Origin: Balneolaceae bacterium
Lineage (GTDB): Bacteria; Bacteroidota; Rhodothermia; Balneolales; Balneolaceae
Length of the DNA: 64,000 bases
Direction of reading: 5' to 3'
NCBI GenBank assembly: GCA_034521495.1
Contig: JAXHMK010000010.1
Location: forward strand, 830,375 to 894,374
This document shows, piece after piece, positions 47,124 to 57,043 of the stretch (its first letter is position 1; each line of letters opens with the position of its first letter). The notes beneath the pieces were generated by a model. That model saw only the letters and a program-made list of their open reading frames with translations, was not told the DNA's origin and did no database searches. Made by a program: the position numbers and the translations under genes.

Positions 47124-47858
47124 TCAAAGACTATACCCCTTAGTAACCTGTACTAATTTCTCAAATAACTGCTCAGCTTCTCTAAGCTTTGGATCTCCAG
47201 CTAAGATTGCCTTATACTTCTTCTTTTGGTTTCTCCTGTTTTCATTTGGCAGTGAAGAGATAGCATCTTCTTTCATAGTTTCTTTCCTTTTCATTCTTAG
47301 TTTATTTTCCAAAACGATGTCGCGAAGATGCTCCTCTTTTATGGTCTTATTCAATTGTATTGTATTAGCCACTATTTGCAGAACTTTTATCTCATCTGTT
47401 TTAATCATCTCAAAATTTAAAAGTGTAATATTATAATGATTGTTTAAAACATACTGATAATATTGTAACCACTCATCCAATAACTGTTGAAGTAATATTT
47501 CTACATCAGTAGACAAAGGTGAAACAGAACGATTTTTTTTTGTAAACGCAAGAGAGGTGACGGCATCAATCGGCTTTCTAAAAATAATAATACATGGAAC
47601 ACGACGTGATTTTGCCAGCTTCATGCCAGCTATTGTATGCAAGTGGTGAGCAAAAGAAATATTCTCAAAAACCGAAGAAACAACACTTTTTAAATAGGTG
47701 TTTCCTGAACGTGGATACCCATCCAAATATAAATCGTCCTTTTTATCAGGCAACTTTATGTTTGGATCAAGCTTATTTTTATTTAAGAAGAACCATATTC
47801 GATAGAATAATATATTTCGCTTACACAGTAGTTCAGCCTGATTCCATAAATTTAACAT
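47124..47858 (-). CDS. sulfotransferase-domain protein
   Basis: 244 residues. LYLDGYPRSGNTYLKSVVS matches the 5'-phosphosulfate loop of PAPS-dependent sulfotransferases, and IIIFRKPIDAVTSLAFTKKN matches the 3'-phosphate-binding region with RKP and a following Ser. It would place sulfate on a sugar of the polysaccharide or on a lipid-linked intermediate. It sits directly upstream of two GT4 genes in the same unit. Start ATG 47858. Acceptor unknown; sulfation of this polymer is an inference. Confidence 0.78.
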   Translation of the reverse strand: MLNLWNQAELLCKRNILFYRIWFFLNKNKLDPNIKLPDKKDDLYLDGYPRSGNTYLKSVVSSVFENISFAHHLHTIAGMKLAKSRRVPCIIIFRKPIDAVTSLAFTKKNRSVSPLSTDVEILLQQLLDEWLQYYQYVLNNHYNITLLNFEMIKTDEIKVLQIVANTIQLNKTIKEEHLRDIVLENKLRMKRKETMKEDAISSLPNENRRNQKKKYKAILAGDPKLREAEQLFEKLVQVTKGYSL

Positions 47859-47929
47859 TGTATGTGTTTCACTAATTTAGATTTAGCAAATTACTTAAAA
47901 CTTTTAAAGTTAGTCATGTTGAAAACTTA

Positions 47930-49192
47930 TTAGAACCTTTCTTCTTTCAAAAAATACTCTATAGAATTTACAGGTCTGAATTGAATCATTAGCCCCATAA
48001 CCAGATACAGCTCCCTCATTGCAAGCATACTTGAAGAAAAAAGAGAGAATACGATCATAAATATGAGAATTTGAGATGCGAAATATGCTTTTTCCTGTGA
48101 AGAGTTCTTGTTTTTCCAAAAAAAATAGTAAAATGTACACAGTACTATTATAAACGATATCCAATAGTAGACACCTCCCTCATAAAGCAATTGAAGATGT
48201 GTCATGTGAGCTTTTCCCTCCAACGCTCCCGAATCAATTGCAATCCACTCGGATCCTAATCCTTTACCCACTGGAAATATTTGAGGTAATTGTTCAATAT
48301 ATTTCCGCTGGAAATCAGCCCTGTCTTCCAAAGAAGCATCTTCAATAATGGAATCTGGATTAAAATTCATAAAAAATTCGATCCGTGAATAAACTTGGTC
48401 AAACGACTGAAGATTATCTAATATAACACTGTACGGAGACGCCAAAAAAAGTATAATTCCAATTCCTACTACTCCCCCCATTCGAATCATCGGTTTCATC
48501 GCATGTTTCAAGCGCCACCTGCCCCTCAACCAAGAGTAAGCAAGTAAAATAAATGTTGTTATAAAAAACAACCCTATAGCAGAACGGGAAAAAGAGATGG
48601 CAGTTGTGACAAAAAGCAGCGGATAAAGGTAGTGAAATGTTTTACGAGAACAGAGTACACTGGCAGCAATCATTAATACAACATTCGCCACACCAAAAGT
48701 GTTGGGTTGCAGAAAGAAACCGATCGCTCGCCCGCCATATGTTACTCTTGATGCATTAATTTCGGATAGAGGCGCAAACAATGCGGGCATCACTATACTA
48801 ACGATTCCCACTAATAAATTAAGGATAACAGCCGCTATAATCGCTTTTTTTACCTGTTGTTTATATCGTACAACTGCAATGGCTCCAACCAAAATCTGCG
48901 ACAGATAGAACAACTGTAATAACAAGGCCGAGGGAGAAATAAAGAAATTGATTATGGAAAAAAAGTAAGGCACCAACACAAGAAAAACCCCAAAAATTAT
49001 GAATGTTTTTTTCTTTACCAAGGTTCGTCTCCCATAGTAAATAACAGCAATATTCCCTAAAAAAAAGATTGATGTAATGACTGCTACTGAAGTTCCTAAC
49101 AGATATGCAAACAGTACATACATTTTTACAAAGGTTACCGTACAAGCGATAAATATATAACTACCGGCAATCTGTTCTTTATGTAAAATCAT
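47930..49192 (-). CDS. O-antigen ligase/polymerase-like membrane protein (Wzy-type)
   Basis: 420 residues with about ten to twelve membrane helices. The large external loop contains FPVGKGLGSEWIAIDSG and AHMTHLQLLYEGGVYYW, the pattern (GxGxGxx..xxHxxxLxxxxxxG) of the WaaL/Wzy O-antigen polymerase superfamily. It is the best candidate for the polymerase that joins lipid-linked repeat units in the periplasm. Ligase activity cannot be excluded. It lies between the methyltransferase and sulfotransferase genes on the same strand. Confidence 0.8.
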   Translation of the reverse strand: MILHKEQIAGSYIFIACTVTFVKMYVLFAYLLGTSVAVITSIFFLGNIAVIYYGRRTLVKKKTFIIFGVFLVLVPYFFSIINFFISPSALLLQLFYLSQILVGAIAVVRYKQQVKKAIIAAVILNLLVGIVSIVMPALFAPLSEINASRVTYGGRAIGFFLQPNTFGVANVVLMIAASVLCSRKTFHYLYPLLFVTTAISFSRSAIGLFFITTFILLAYSWLRGRWRLKHAMKPMIRMGGVVGIGIILFLASPYSVILDNLQSFDQVYSRIEFFMNFNPDSIIEDASLEDRADFQRKYIEQLPQIFPVGKGLGSEWIAIDSGALEGKAHMTHLQLLYEGGVYYWISFIIVLCTFYYFFWKNKNSSQEKAYFASQILIFMIVFSLFSSSMLAMRELYLVMGLMIQFRPVNSIEYFLKEERF

Positions 49193-49257
49193 ATCGATCT
49201 ATCCCGTAAGATCTGATCTGCTATCCTTAAGGGGTTATTAGCCATTTGAAAGAAAAA

Positions 49258-50094
49258 TTACTTGACAGCCACCCCATATAATGATGGAATTAGAAATTTG
49301 GCAACTTTTTTGATATATCGTTTTGGAAATAATTCAAGAAACTTTTCACAAATTCTAAAATAGATATAGGGCATTCTAAATGTAAACCCTCCCCCATGCC
49401 AAAAAGTACGAAATCCCTTATACCCTATATCCTGAAGCATATTATTTATTTCTGTATACGTCCATTCTTTTAAATGGAAGCCTTTTGCTTCATGACAGAA
49501 ATATTTTGATATATCATGAGGACCTGAATGTGGATGGGGGGTTCGGAATATATATTTACCACCATTCTTGAGTATTCGGTGAACCAATTCAAAATGCAAT
49601 TTAGTGTCTTCCGGGTGGAAATGCTCTATTAACTGATCACTAAATACAACATCAATAGAGTTACTTTCGATTTCATTTAAATTGTAGCCGTCATATACAA
49701 TCAATTTGAAGTTTTCCGGAACGCTGTCTTTGGGATTTCGCTGATCAGAAATATCTACTCCAAATATTTTTTTAACATGTTTAGCTACTTTAAATGAAAG
49801 CCTGCAATCCCCTGGAGCAAATTCTAAAAATACTGTAGATTTATCCACGTATTTATTAACCAGAGAGAATTTCTCCTCATTTGCTTTTAAAGTAAGTTGA
49901 TCAGAATTTCTTCTTGTTAATCGTGGATGATCAGGCACTTGTTCGAACAGTTCATCATACATTGTTTCAAAGATTCGTTTTCTCTCCTGACGATCAGCCT
50001 TCTTCAATCTTTCAGCAATTGATTTTTCAACTAAATATTGATTCTTGATTTGCTTATAACTACGATTGGGAGGTAGTTTCTTTTTTAAATTCAT
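49258..50094 (-). CDS. SAM-dependent class I methyltransferase
   Basis: 278 residues. VFLEFAPGDCRLSFKVAKHV is the SAM-binding motif I, KIFGVDIS the acidic end of strand 2, and DVVFSDQLIEHFHPEDTKL motif post-I/II of the Methyltransf_11 type. FRTPHPHSGPHDISKYF follows. In this locus it probably methylates a sugar hydroxyl or a carboxyl of the repeat unit. The N-terminus (about 85 residues) is basic and helical. Start ATG 50094; a 141-bp gap separates it from the upstream GT4 gene. Confidence 0.8.
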   Translation of the reverse strand: MNLKKKLPPNRSYKQIKNQYLVEKSIAERLKKADRQERKRIFETMYDELFEQVPDHPRLTRRNSDQLTLKANEEKFSLVNKYVDKSTVFLEFAPGDCRLSFKVAKHVKKIFGVDISDQRNPKDSVPENFKLIVYDGYNLNEIESNSIDVVFSDQLIEHFHPEDTKLHFELVHRILKNGGKYIFRTPHPHSGPHDISKYFCHEAKGFHLKEWTYTEINNMLQDIGYKGFRTFWHGGGFTFRMPYIYFRICEKFLELFPKRYIKKVAKFLIPSLYGVAVK

Positions 50095-50235
50095 TAAAAA
50101 AATTAGAATAAAAGTTATTGAGATATTGGTAAGTATTTCTGTAAATCTGTTCTTTTAAAATATGTTTTAGAAAACAAACTTTTCATTATACTTGTAAGCT
50201 TCGCAGTTATGGAGGCTGTCAAAAAAAGAAGTCAA

Positions 50236-51348
50236 TTAAGTTAGCTTGAGAAACTGATCCACAACATTTTCGATTTTATATTTCCCGGCATCTGAGAATA
50301 TCTGTTTTTTAGTATAATTACTGGACAAAAACTCAATAATCTTTTTTTTATCAATTTTTTTAGGATCAATCGAAAGTACGGGTCGTCCGGTTAAATAGTA
50401 ATCTATTAGTTTACTTGGTGATTGCACAGCAGAGTTATTTTCAAAATTCACCAAAAAATCCATCCTTGATAGTTTATTTAATAATTCACTTCTGTCAATG
50501 TAATCCTTCAGTACTAATTTACCATTCCCCCGGCCCACATATGATTCCAGCAGTCCTTTTTGGTTTGTAAAAACAATAAATTTAAAATCTACATCTTGTT
50601 TTAAAAGAAACTCAACAAAAGGCCTCGGATCTCTTGTGTCTTTATAAAAAGCCCCTGCATAAGCTAAAGTAGGAATAGGATTTTTTTTATAAGCATCTTC
50701 ATCAATGTTAATTTCATCGAAGTCAAATCCCTGCGGAATAACTTTAAGTTTATTTTTAAATTCATCGTAATATGCTTCTTTTGCTTCCTCTTTCGGGATG
50801 GATATATAATCTGCTTTTCTGCAAAAGTTTTTTTCAAAAAATGAAAAATAAAACGGCTTTCTAAATGAATACATTTGCTGCCCCATATATGGATCTCCAC
50901 AATCAGCAATCCATGTATTTGCAATTCTGTGTTTTTTAGTTCTTGCCGAGGCTGTCCCCCAGTGAATGGTATGCGGATGTGCAATTGAAATCAGCAGATC
51001 GTAATGATCTTCATGTTTCAGTTTTTCCTTTACTCTAAACATTAATTCAATATTCGGGTATTCAAAAAATTGCAATAATATTCGATTTATAATCTTCTTT
51101 ACCCCCAGTGTTACCATGTTACCGGAAATGTTGAATCTTTTAAAAAGTAAAGGGCCTAAATTTTCAATGTTTATATTAAATTTTTCTTCTAAACTTCCGA
51201 GCTGATTTTCATGAGTTATGGTTAATAATTTAATATCATGTCCTCTTTTTGAAAGTTCTTTTACAAGTTCAGTAGTTCTGAAGGATCTTGGAGTTTGCTT
51301 TGGATAAAATGACTTAGAGACAATTAAAATCTTTTTCTTTTTACTCAT
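50236..51348 (-). CDS. glycosyltransferase family 4-like
   Basis: 370 residues. KKILIVSKSFYPKQTPRSFRT and ELVKELSKRGHDIKLLTI are the GT-B acceptor-domain start, and AHPHTIHWGTASARTKKH carries the conserved HxxxxHW-like stretch. The donor domain has PTLAYAGAFYKDTRDPRPFV and SPSKLIDYYLTGRPVLSI, with a weak version of the usual acid pair. It adds a sugar to the repeat unit; specificity is unknown. Immediately upstream on the same strand are the remains of a flippase gene. Confidence 0.8.
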   Translation of the reverse strand: MSKKKKILIVSKSFYPKQTPRSFRTTELVKELSKRGHDIKLLTITHENQLGSLEEKFNINIENLGPLLFKRFNISGNMVTLGVKKIINRILLQFFEYPNIELMFRVKEKLKHEDHYDLLISIAHPHTIHWGTASARTKKHRIANTWIADCGDPYMGQQMYSFRKPFYFSFFEKNFCRKADYISIPKEEAKEAYYDEFKNKLKVIPQGFDFDEINIDEDAYKKNPIPTLAYAGAFYKDTRDPRPFVEFLLKQDVDFKFIVFTNQKGLLESYVGRGNGKLVLKDYIDRSELLNKLSRMDFLVNFENNSAVQSPSKLIDYYLTGRPVLSIDPKKIDKKKIIEFLSSNYTKKQIFSDAGKYKIENVVDQFLKLT

Positions 51349-51465
51349 TTAAAACTCAACTATTACTTACTCACTATTACATTCCATAATCTGCTGAAAC
51401 TATTCCTGTAATCATTACAAACTTGAGCCTCAATTTGGCTGCAATTAATATAATTTCAAATAACA

Positions 51466-52430
51466 TTAACGTTTAAATATTCCTTTTTTAAAAATTGGAA
51501 TTGCTACACTCAAATAATTAAGATTGAAAAATCTGGAAGTGGTTATTAAAAAAAAACATGAACAAACCAAATGTTACAACCAATTCCCATCCTCTTGAAA
51601 GATTTTCCATATATATCGAAAGTAGGCTGATGACAATCATAACTATGAATGAAATATAATTTTTGCAAGAAAATTTATTGGAACGAGGTTTTTAAAACTC
51701 CACTGCATTTTCTCAGCCACGAACAGTATAAGCCAGATGGCTTTAAATATGGATAGCAGTACAACCATCAGGCCAATTAAAAAGGGAGTTCCTTCAAAAA
51801 AAATGACTCCATAACCCATCATCCATATCAATCCCGCAACAACGAGATGAACAAATGAATAAAACTTTGTTTCTCCCATCGCTAAAATGACGGGTGTAAA
51901 CATAATGATGTTAAAAAAATTAATAAATAAAGCTAATCTGAAGTAAATAATGGAACCGTAATAATTTTCACCATATAAAATAATGACAACATTTTCTGCA
52001 TAGAACAGAAAATAAAGTAACAACGGGTAAATGATCAGGGCAGATTTTTTCCATGCACTTTTCCAGACAGCCAGAATTTTATCACCACTATCTGGATTCT
52101 CCATCTTCTTAGAAAATAAAGGCAGTAAAACCGCCGAAGTGGCTCCGGCAATCATACCTACAAAGGGCAATTGAATAAATCCATTCGCATACTCTGCAAA
52201 AACTTCCTCACCAAAATAACGGCTGATATAAAACTTGTCTGCACTTCGAAACATGATGCCATAGATACTGGCTGTCATTAAAGGAACACTATATGCAAAT
52301 ATCTCTTTATAACTGATTCCGCTAATTGAGGATAAGCTTTTTTCAAACGGCCTGTATTTTAAAAAAAGTGCTATAACAAATGAAAATGCAGAGGCGATAA
52401 TCCATCTATAGTGTGTTTTTACGAGGACAT
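51466..52430 (-). pseudogene. Wzx-type flippase, 5'-truncated and frameshifted
   Basis: The frame at 51643-52278 (211 codons from ATG) is the C-terminal half of a MOP/Wzx flippase. It is open further upstream to about 52430 (DVLVKTHYRWIIASAFSFV, YRPFEKSLSSISGISYKE), where an IS5-family remnant replaces the 5' half. At the 3' end one missing base at 51648-51649 hides the last two helices; restoring it continues as VMIVISLLSIYMENL to a stop at 51466. An intact flippase lies at 57044-58495, so this copy is probably dispensable. Confidence 0.75.
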
Positions 52431-52594
52431 CAACCGGCTATCCTGTCGGTTTTATCGATCAACGAAATCTCCTGAACCAAAGGCTGCCAGTCAATGATCC
52501 AGTCAAGCTTTGCCAGATGTTTAGAGAGGTTACAGATTTTTCGCCTGGTTGAAAGCAGGGCGTCGCCAAAGCTGAGTTGGTTGTCATCAATCAT
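52430..52594 (-). mobile_element. IS5-family transposase remnant (N-terminal 54 codons)
   Basis: From ATG 52594 the minus strand encodes 54 residues (NQLSFGDALLSTRRKI, HLAKLDWIIDWQPL, SLIDKTDRIAG) that match the N-terminus of IS5-family transposases. It stops at TGA 52430, exactly where the family's conserved KTDRIAGGRP block should continue. The reading passes directly into flippase sequence. The element is therefore a fragment that survived an insertion and a deletion. No terminal inverted repeat was identified in the AT-rich DNA upstream (52595-52665). Confidence 0.65.
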
Positions 52595-52665
52595 AAAAAC
52601 TATAAATTTGAATAAAAATTTAGTTTAACCAATAATTAATGAATCCAAAATAAAAAATCATGTAT

Positions 52666-52755
52666 TTAGAGGATTTTGCCTATGGCTCTTTTTATATGTT
52701 TATAATTTTTAATATGAGCTAGAAAAATGGCAGAAATCATTTTAATTGGAAACAT
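52666..52755 (-). other. short frame after the epimerase gene, possible gene start remnant
   Basis: An ATG two bases after the epimerase stop opens 29 codons (MFPIKMISAIFLAHIKNYKH and onward) to TAA at 52666. The spacing is what an operon gene would have, and the hydrophobic-basic text looks protein-like. It may be the start of a gene lost when the IS5-family element inserted just downstream. It is too short to assign; chance is possible. Confidence 0.2.
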
Positions 52756-52757
52756 AA

Positions 52758-53603
52758 TTATTGCTCAAAAAATGATTTAATACCCTGTTCTAATGATATT
52801 TTAGGATGCCAATTCAACATTCTTTTTGCTTTTTGGATGTTTGCTTCAGAACACAATATTTCTCCCTCTCTGTATTCGTTTTTGAAAACTATTTCAAAAT
52901 ATTTCGGTGAGTATCTCTGAATTAAAGCAACTAATTTTTCAACATCAGTTGAGTTTCCTGTACCTAGATTAAATACTTCAAAAGAAGTAGAGTTATAGTC
53001 TAATCCTTTAATAATTGCTCTCAATACATCATCGATATGAATAAAATCTCTTTTTGGTCTTGGATCATTAAGCGTAATTACCTCATTCTTTTTGATTTTA
53101 TCTAAAATCTCAGGGATCAAGAAAGAACCATTTTGTCCCGGCCCATAAACGTTGAACAAGCGAAATGCTATTGATGGCACATTAAAGTCACGTGCATAGG
53201 CTTCACAAAGTTGTTCTGATTGCATCTTACTTTGAGCATATGGATTATGCGGGTTTAAAGGGTGCTTTTCATCCACCGGTATGTATTGTGGACATCCATA
53301 AAAATAAGAACTCAAAAAAATCATTCTGGCTTTCCATTTTCTAGCAAGCTCAAGGGCATTAAGCGTAGCCAAATAATTAGTCTTGTAGAAATCCATTGGA
53401 TTTTTAAATGAATTTGGCACGAATGTTTTTGCTGCTAAATGGACGATTACTTTACAAGGCTCTAAACCTTTAACAGAACTCCATTTTGTAATATCTATGC
53501 CTTTTTCCCGACTTATAACAGCAACCTCATGCCGTTCCTCCTTTAACTTTCTAACAAGATGTGACCCTATAAATCCAGAAGCACCCGTGACAGCTATTCT
53601 CAT
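52758..53603 (-). CDS. NAD-dependent epimerase/dehydratase (extended SDR)
   Basis: 281 residues. The N-terminal GxxGxxG is TGASGFIGSHLVRKL, the catalytic YxxxK is YAQSK, and RLFNVYGPGQNG plus RDFIHIDDVLRAI are the downstream sugar-nucleotide signatures. It converts a nucleotide sugar (epimerisation, dehydration or reduction) needed for the repeat unit. It overlaps the nucleotidyltransferase stop by 4 bp, so the pair probably makes one activated sugar. A Ser precedes the tyrosine loop (LSSYFYG), consistent with an active triad. Confidence 0.88.
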   Translation of the reverse strand: MRIAVTGASGFIGSHLVRKLKEERHEVAVISREKGIDITKWSSVKGLEPCKVIVHLAAKTFVPNSFKNPMDFYKTNYLATLNALELARKWKARMIFLSSYFYGCPQYIPVDEKHPLNPHNPYAQSKMQSEQLCEAYARDFNVPSIAFRLFNVYGPGQNGSFLIPEILDKIKKNEVITLNDPRPKRDFIHIDDVLRAIIKGLDYNSTSFEVFNLGTGNSTDVEKLVALIQRYSPKYFEIVFKNEYREGEILCSEANIQKAKRMLNWHPKISLEQGIKSFFEQ

Positions 53604-54304
53604 ACCAAACTGAAGTTCGGTTCTTGAATTTTATTTGTCGCTATTTCGTAGTCTGACGGCCGCCCAATATCCAACCAATAGCCCTTGTGCTCTTGTACAA
53701 TAGGTGGTTTATTTACATCGAGTAACTTGTACATCAAATGATCGAAACCAAAGAAAGTGTCTTTTGGGATATACTGCATTACTTTTTTATTAATCATATA
53801 CACCCCCATGCTTACCATAAATTCATAAGTTGGTTTCTCTTCAAAACGGGTTAGCCGATTGTTGTCATCATAATGCAATAGCCCATAATCAACTGATTCC
53901 TCCCTCCTTTGCATTGATATTGTAAAGATTGATTTCTTATCTATATGATTTTGCCAAAACTCTGAAAAATCTAAGTCTGTTAGTACATCTCCATTCATTA
54001 CAAGAAAGTTGTCGGGCAGGTCAGGTATAAGTGTAAGTGGTCCCATCGTACTGAGGGGCTTGCTTTCCATAGTATAGTCTATTTTGACACCCCATTTACT
54101 TCCATCACCAAAGAAAGCTTTAATAACGTCAGCCATATGATTTATAGTGAGGGTGATATGGGTGAAACCATATCTCTTTAACTGTATCACAATTAATTCT
54201 AAAATAGGTTTATCACCTAATGGCACGAGCGGCTTCGGCATTGCAATGGTGTAAGGGCGGAGTCTTGTACCTTTTCCGCCAGCTAAAATTATTGCTCTTT
54301 TCAT
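53600..54304 (-). CDS. sugar-phosphate nucleotidyltransferase
   Basis: 234 residues. KRAIILAGGKGTRLRPYTIAM is the nucleotide-binding loop, with PKPLVPLGDKPILE, FLVMNGDVLTDLDF (the metal-binding NGD) and TRFEEKPTYEF. It activates a sugar phosphate with NTP to give an NDP-sugar, as RmlA- or ManC-like enzymes do. It lies between a 4,6-dehydratase-like and an SDR gene, making a three-gene nucleotide-sugar cassette. It is shorter than RmlA (about 290), as in the HddC/GmhD-like group. Confidence 0.88.
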   Translation of the reverse strand: MKRAIILAGGKGTRLRPYTIAMPKPLVPLGDKPILELIVIQLKRYGFTHITLTINHMADVIKAFFGDGSKWGVKIDYTMESKPLSTMGPLTLIPDLPDNFLVMNGDVLTDLDFSEFWQNHIDKKSIFTISMQRREESVDYGLLHYDDNNRLTRFEEKPTYEFMVSMGVYMINKKVMQYIPKDTFFGFDHLMYKLLDVNKPPIVQEHKGYWLDIGRPSDYEIATNKIQEPNFSLV

Positions 54305-54340
54305 AGTCTTTTCACTTAAGGTTAAATAGACATATTAAAT

Positions 54341-55525
54341 TTACATTTTAGAGTCAAGATTTTTTCCTTTTTCTTCGTGCTCAAAATTGGGCAAAACATA
54401 AAGTAATAGATCTATTAGTTCTTCTTTCGACCACTGTCCTTTTTGTTTGAGGGCGTAAATTGAATCCAAAAAATTATCTAATTTCTCGAATTCAGGTTTT
54501 AACTTACTATTAATCACGCCAAAATCCTGAAAGGAAACAAAATCTGGTTCCTCATCTTTTGTGTAAAATTCTTCAAAGGTCTTTTCACCGGTTGTGTTAC
54601 TTGGCGCGAACAAACACGGCCATTGGCCTGCAGACGTTAATTCTTCAATTTTATTTCGTGCTTCATCTTCAGAACTAACTAAGTAAGGTTCATATCCTGC
54701 GTATTTAAGGTAAGACATAGCAATGTCGGTAAATTTAATCAGATGCTCATCACCGAGTATCGGAAAAAAAACATCCCTGTTTTTACCTAGTACTGTAGAA
54801 AAGAGGCAAATAGCTCCAGCTTCCTGTGGTGTTACAAAATACCGTTTTACATCATTAGGTGCTACGATCGGTTGCCGCTTAGCTAGTCGCTGCTTAAAAC
54901 TGTGCAAAAGTGAGCCATCGGAAAAAGCAACATTTGCAAAACGGGCCGTTGATATATTGATTTTTTCACTATCCAGCATCAGAAATAGTTCCATAATTCG
55001 TTTTGTAGCCCCCATCATATTAACGGGGTTTGCAGCCTTATCTGTTGATACAGCAAAGTATTTTTTTGAACCGATTTCTTTCGCCCAGGAAGTTATTTTT
55101 AAACTATTGAGGATGTTAGTCTCAATCATGCGCATTAGGGTAAATGGGTCTTTTTCACTACGCACATGTTTAAGAGCCGTTAGATTCAGCACATAATCGA
55201 AATCAGTTTGTGTGTTCGTGTAAGCATCAAACTGCCAAGAAGCAATATCGAGGGCAAAAGTCCTAAATTCACCTTCAATATATCCAAATGAACTTCGAAT
55301 GTCCCGAACCAATTCAACTAGATTGTTTTCGGAAATATCCACTACGTGTAACTTTTTGGGATTACGTTTAAATATTTCTTTGGTTATAGCCTGACCGATT
55401 GAACCTGCTCCACCCAAAACCAAAAACGAAGAGGATGCTACATTGTGCTTTAATTCCGATCCGTACCGTTTAAAATCCTCCTGAAAAAGAGATTTTTTTC
55501 TTCTAATTAATTGAAGAATATCCAT
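54341..55525 (-). CDS. CapD/FlaA1-like UDP-GlcNAc 4,6-dehydratase-type protein
   Basis: 394 residues, soluble (no N-terminal membrane domain). FLVLGGAGSIGQAITKEIF is the NAD site, FDYVLNLTALKHVRSEKDP and YFAVSTDKAANPVNMMGATK give the catalytic Ser/Lys region, and RFANVAFSDGSLLHSF is typical of polysaccharide_synt_2 proteins. The usual Tyr of YxxxK is replaced by Met (MMGATK), as in this group. It makes a 4-keto-6-deoxy NDP-HexNAc. It is upstream of the nucleotidyltransferase and SDR genes. Extra C-terminal residues (about 330-394) are acidic. Confidence 0.85.
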   Translation of the reverse strand: MDILQLIRRKKSLFQEDFKRYGSELKHNVASSSFLVLGGAGSIGQAITKEIFKRNPKKLHVVDISENNLVELVRDIRSSFGYIEGEFRTFALDIASWQFDAYTNTQTDFDYVLNLTALKHVRSEKDPFTLMRMIETNILNSLKITSWAKEIGSKKYFAVSTDKAANPVNMMGATKRIMELFLMLDSEKINISTARFANVAFSDGSLLHSFKQRLAKRQPIVAPNDVKRYFVTPQEAGAICLFSTVLGKNRDVFFPILGDEHLIKFTDIAMSYLKYAGYEPYLVSSEDEARNKIEELTSAGQWPCLFAPSNTTGEKTFEEFYTKDEEPDFVSFQDFGVINSKLKPEFEKLDNFLDSIYALKQKGQWSKEELIDLLLYVLPNFEHEEKGKNLDSKM

Positions 55526-55622
55526 ATGAAGCTAAAAAAATAAATTGATTAACAATATTTCTGAATAGGTTTAATTCCATTGTATTTTATTGCTTAAAAT
55601 ATTTCAATTGTGCAAAACATTA

Positions 55623-56771
55623 TTATCCATAGATTGAAAAGTAACTTTCAAACCATTTTTTTGATAAATTATTCCAGCTTGAGATTTCTAAAAGCTTTTC
55701 TTTATTGTGAAGTTTTGCCAATTCTTTTTCTGCATTTAAGTTAATAAGTGTTTTTTTTAAGCGAATAGAAATCGTATCAAAATTAACAGATTTCATATAA
55801 ACATCACTATTTGTTAGTTCTGAATACGACAACCACTCACCGTATAAAACAATAGTACCAGATGCCAATTGCTCTTGCAAATAAAATGAAAAGGCATCAC
55901 TTGTTTGCATTGTTATGTATATATCCGTTAAAATGGTTAACGATATAAAAGCTTCTTCATTTAGATATTTATCTAGCAATAAATGTTCTACACCTAATTG
56001 ATCTAATTCTTCTATTATTTCTTTCTTGTAAAGACGATCAATACCGTAGGTTAACGGGATAACAAATATACATCTAATCGATTCTAGATATTCACTTATC
56101 CCTTTTAAGCTTCTTAATATTTCCAGGTGCTGTTGTGATTTACTTCCATTGTTTCCTATGATTATTACTTTTTTATTGTGAAAATCGAAATTTGGAAAAA
56201 TGTGTTTCAAATTTTTCGTAGCGATATTTGTATTCCCTCTTTCCATAAAGCGCGCAATTTTATCTACACCATCAACACCAAATTTACACTGGAAAACTTT
56301 TGTATTAATTTTCAAATTTTGAATCTTATTATGAATTTCTGTGCTAATTGTTCTTACTTGATCTACTTTTTTTAAAATTCTTTTTTGTTTTCTGATTTCT
56401 TCATCACTTGCTCTGAGTATGTCACTTCCCCAATGCGTTACACATATTTTTTTATCAAATTTTAATAAAGAATTAACGATTGAGGCATAAAAAGAATTGA
56501 AAGAATGAAAGTCAACTATATCAAAGTGTTTAGCAATTTTTATCACCCAATACTTTCTAAATATTCTTAATAATAGACCCCTCAATTTGGGAATTTTAAG
56601 AATAAGCTTAACAAGTGAATACATTCTTTTATTAGGCAGGTAGCATCCATCGTAAGAAAAATCAACGGTGTTAAGAGTAGTAATTACTATTCCCTTGTTC
56701 CTCATTTCTAACCTTAATCGATCTATTAAGGTTTTATGATTCGAGAATCTGTATAGAAGCAGTACTTTCAT
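55623..56771 (-). CDS. GT-B glycosyltransferase, family uncertain
   Basis: 382 residues. MKVLLLYRFSNHKTLIDRLR opens the first Rossmann domain, VDFHSFNSFYASIVNSL and CVTHWGSDILRASDEEI follow, and VIIIGNNGSKSQQHLEILRSL lies in the donor domain. SDAFSFYLQEQLASGTIVLYGEWLSY occupies the place of the E-x7-E region. It resembles Fuc4NAc-transferase-like and GT4-like capsule enzymes, but the family is not certain. The low GC of this gene (mostly A/T third positions) suggests separate ancestry from neighbours. Confidence 0.7.
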   Translation of the reverse strand: MKVLLLYRFSNHKTLIDRLRLEMRNKGIVITTLNTVDFSYDGCYLPNKRMYSLVKLILKIPKLRGLLLRIFRKYWVIKIAKHFDIVDFHSFNSFYASIVNSLLKFDKKICVTHWGSDILRASDEEIRKQKRILKKVDQVRTISTEIHNKIQNLKINTKVFQCKFGVDGVDKIARFMERGNTNIATKNLKHIFPNFDFHNKKVIIIGNNGSKSQQHLEILRSLKGISEYLESIRCIFVIPLTYGIDRLYKKEIIEELDQLGVEHLLLDKYLNEEAFISLTILTDIYITMQTSDAFSFYLQEQLASGTIVLYGEWLSYSELTNSDVYMKSVNFDTISIRLKKTLINLNAEKELAKLHNKEKLLEISSWNNLSKKWFESYFSIYG

Positions 56772-57043
56772 TTAATGAGGTAAAATAATATCTAATTAAG
56801 TCAAAATTTCTGCATATAGTATATAGAACCACTGTCACGTTTTACCACATCGAAGCTGCCGCTCTAAGCGATGTTAAATTCATTCTGTTAATAGGCAACT
56901 GCGTATGTCTCCAACAGGAACATCGTACGTCCACAATACTCATTCTATCTTAAACGGAATTTGATTGCTGTTCTCAAAAAAGGTCAGTTTCCCGCGGGGT
57001 CTTGGATTTTAGGCAGATTTATTATCCTAACTTCTTTAATCAT

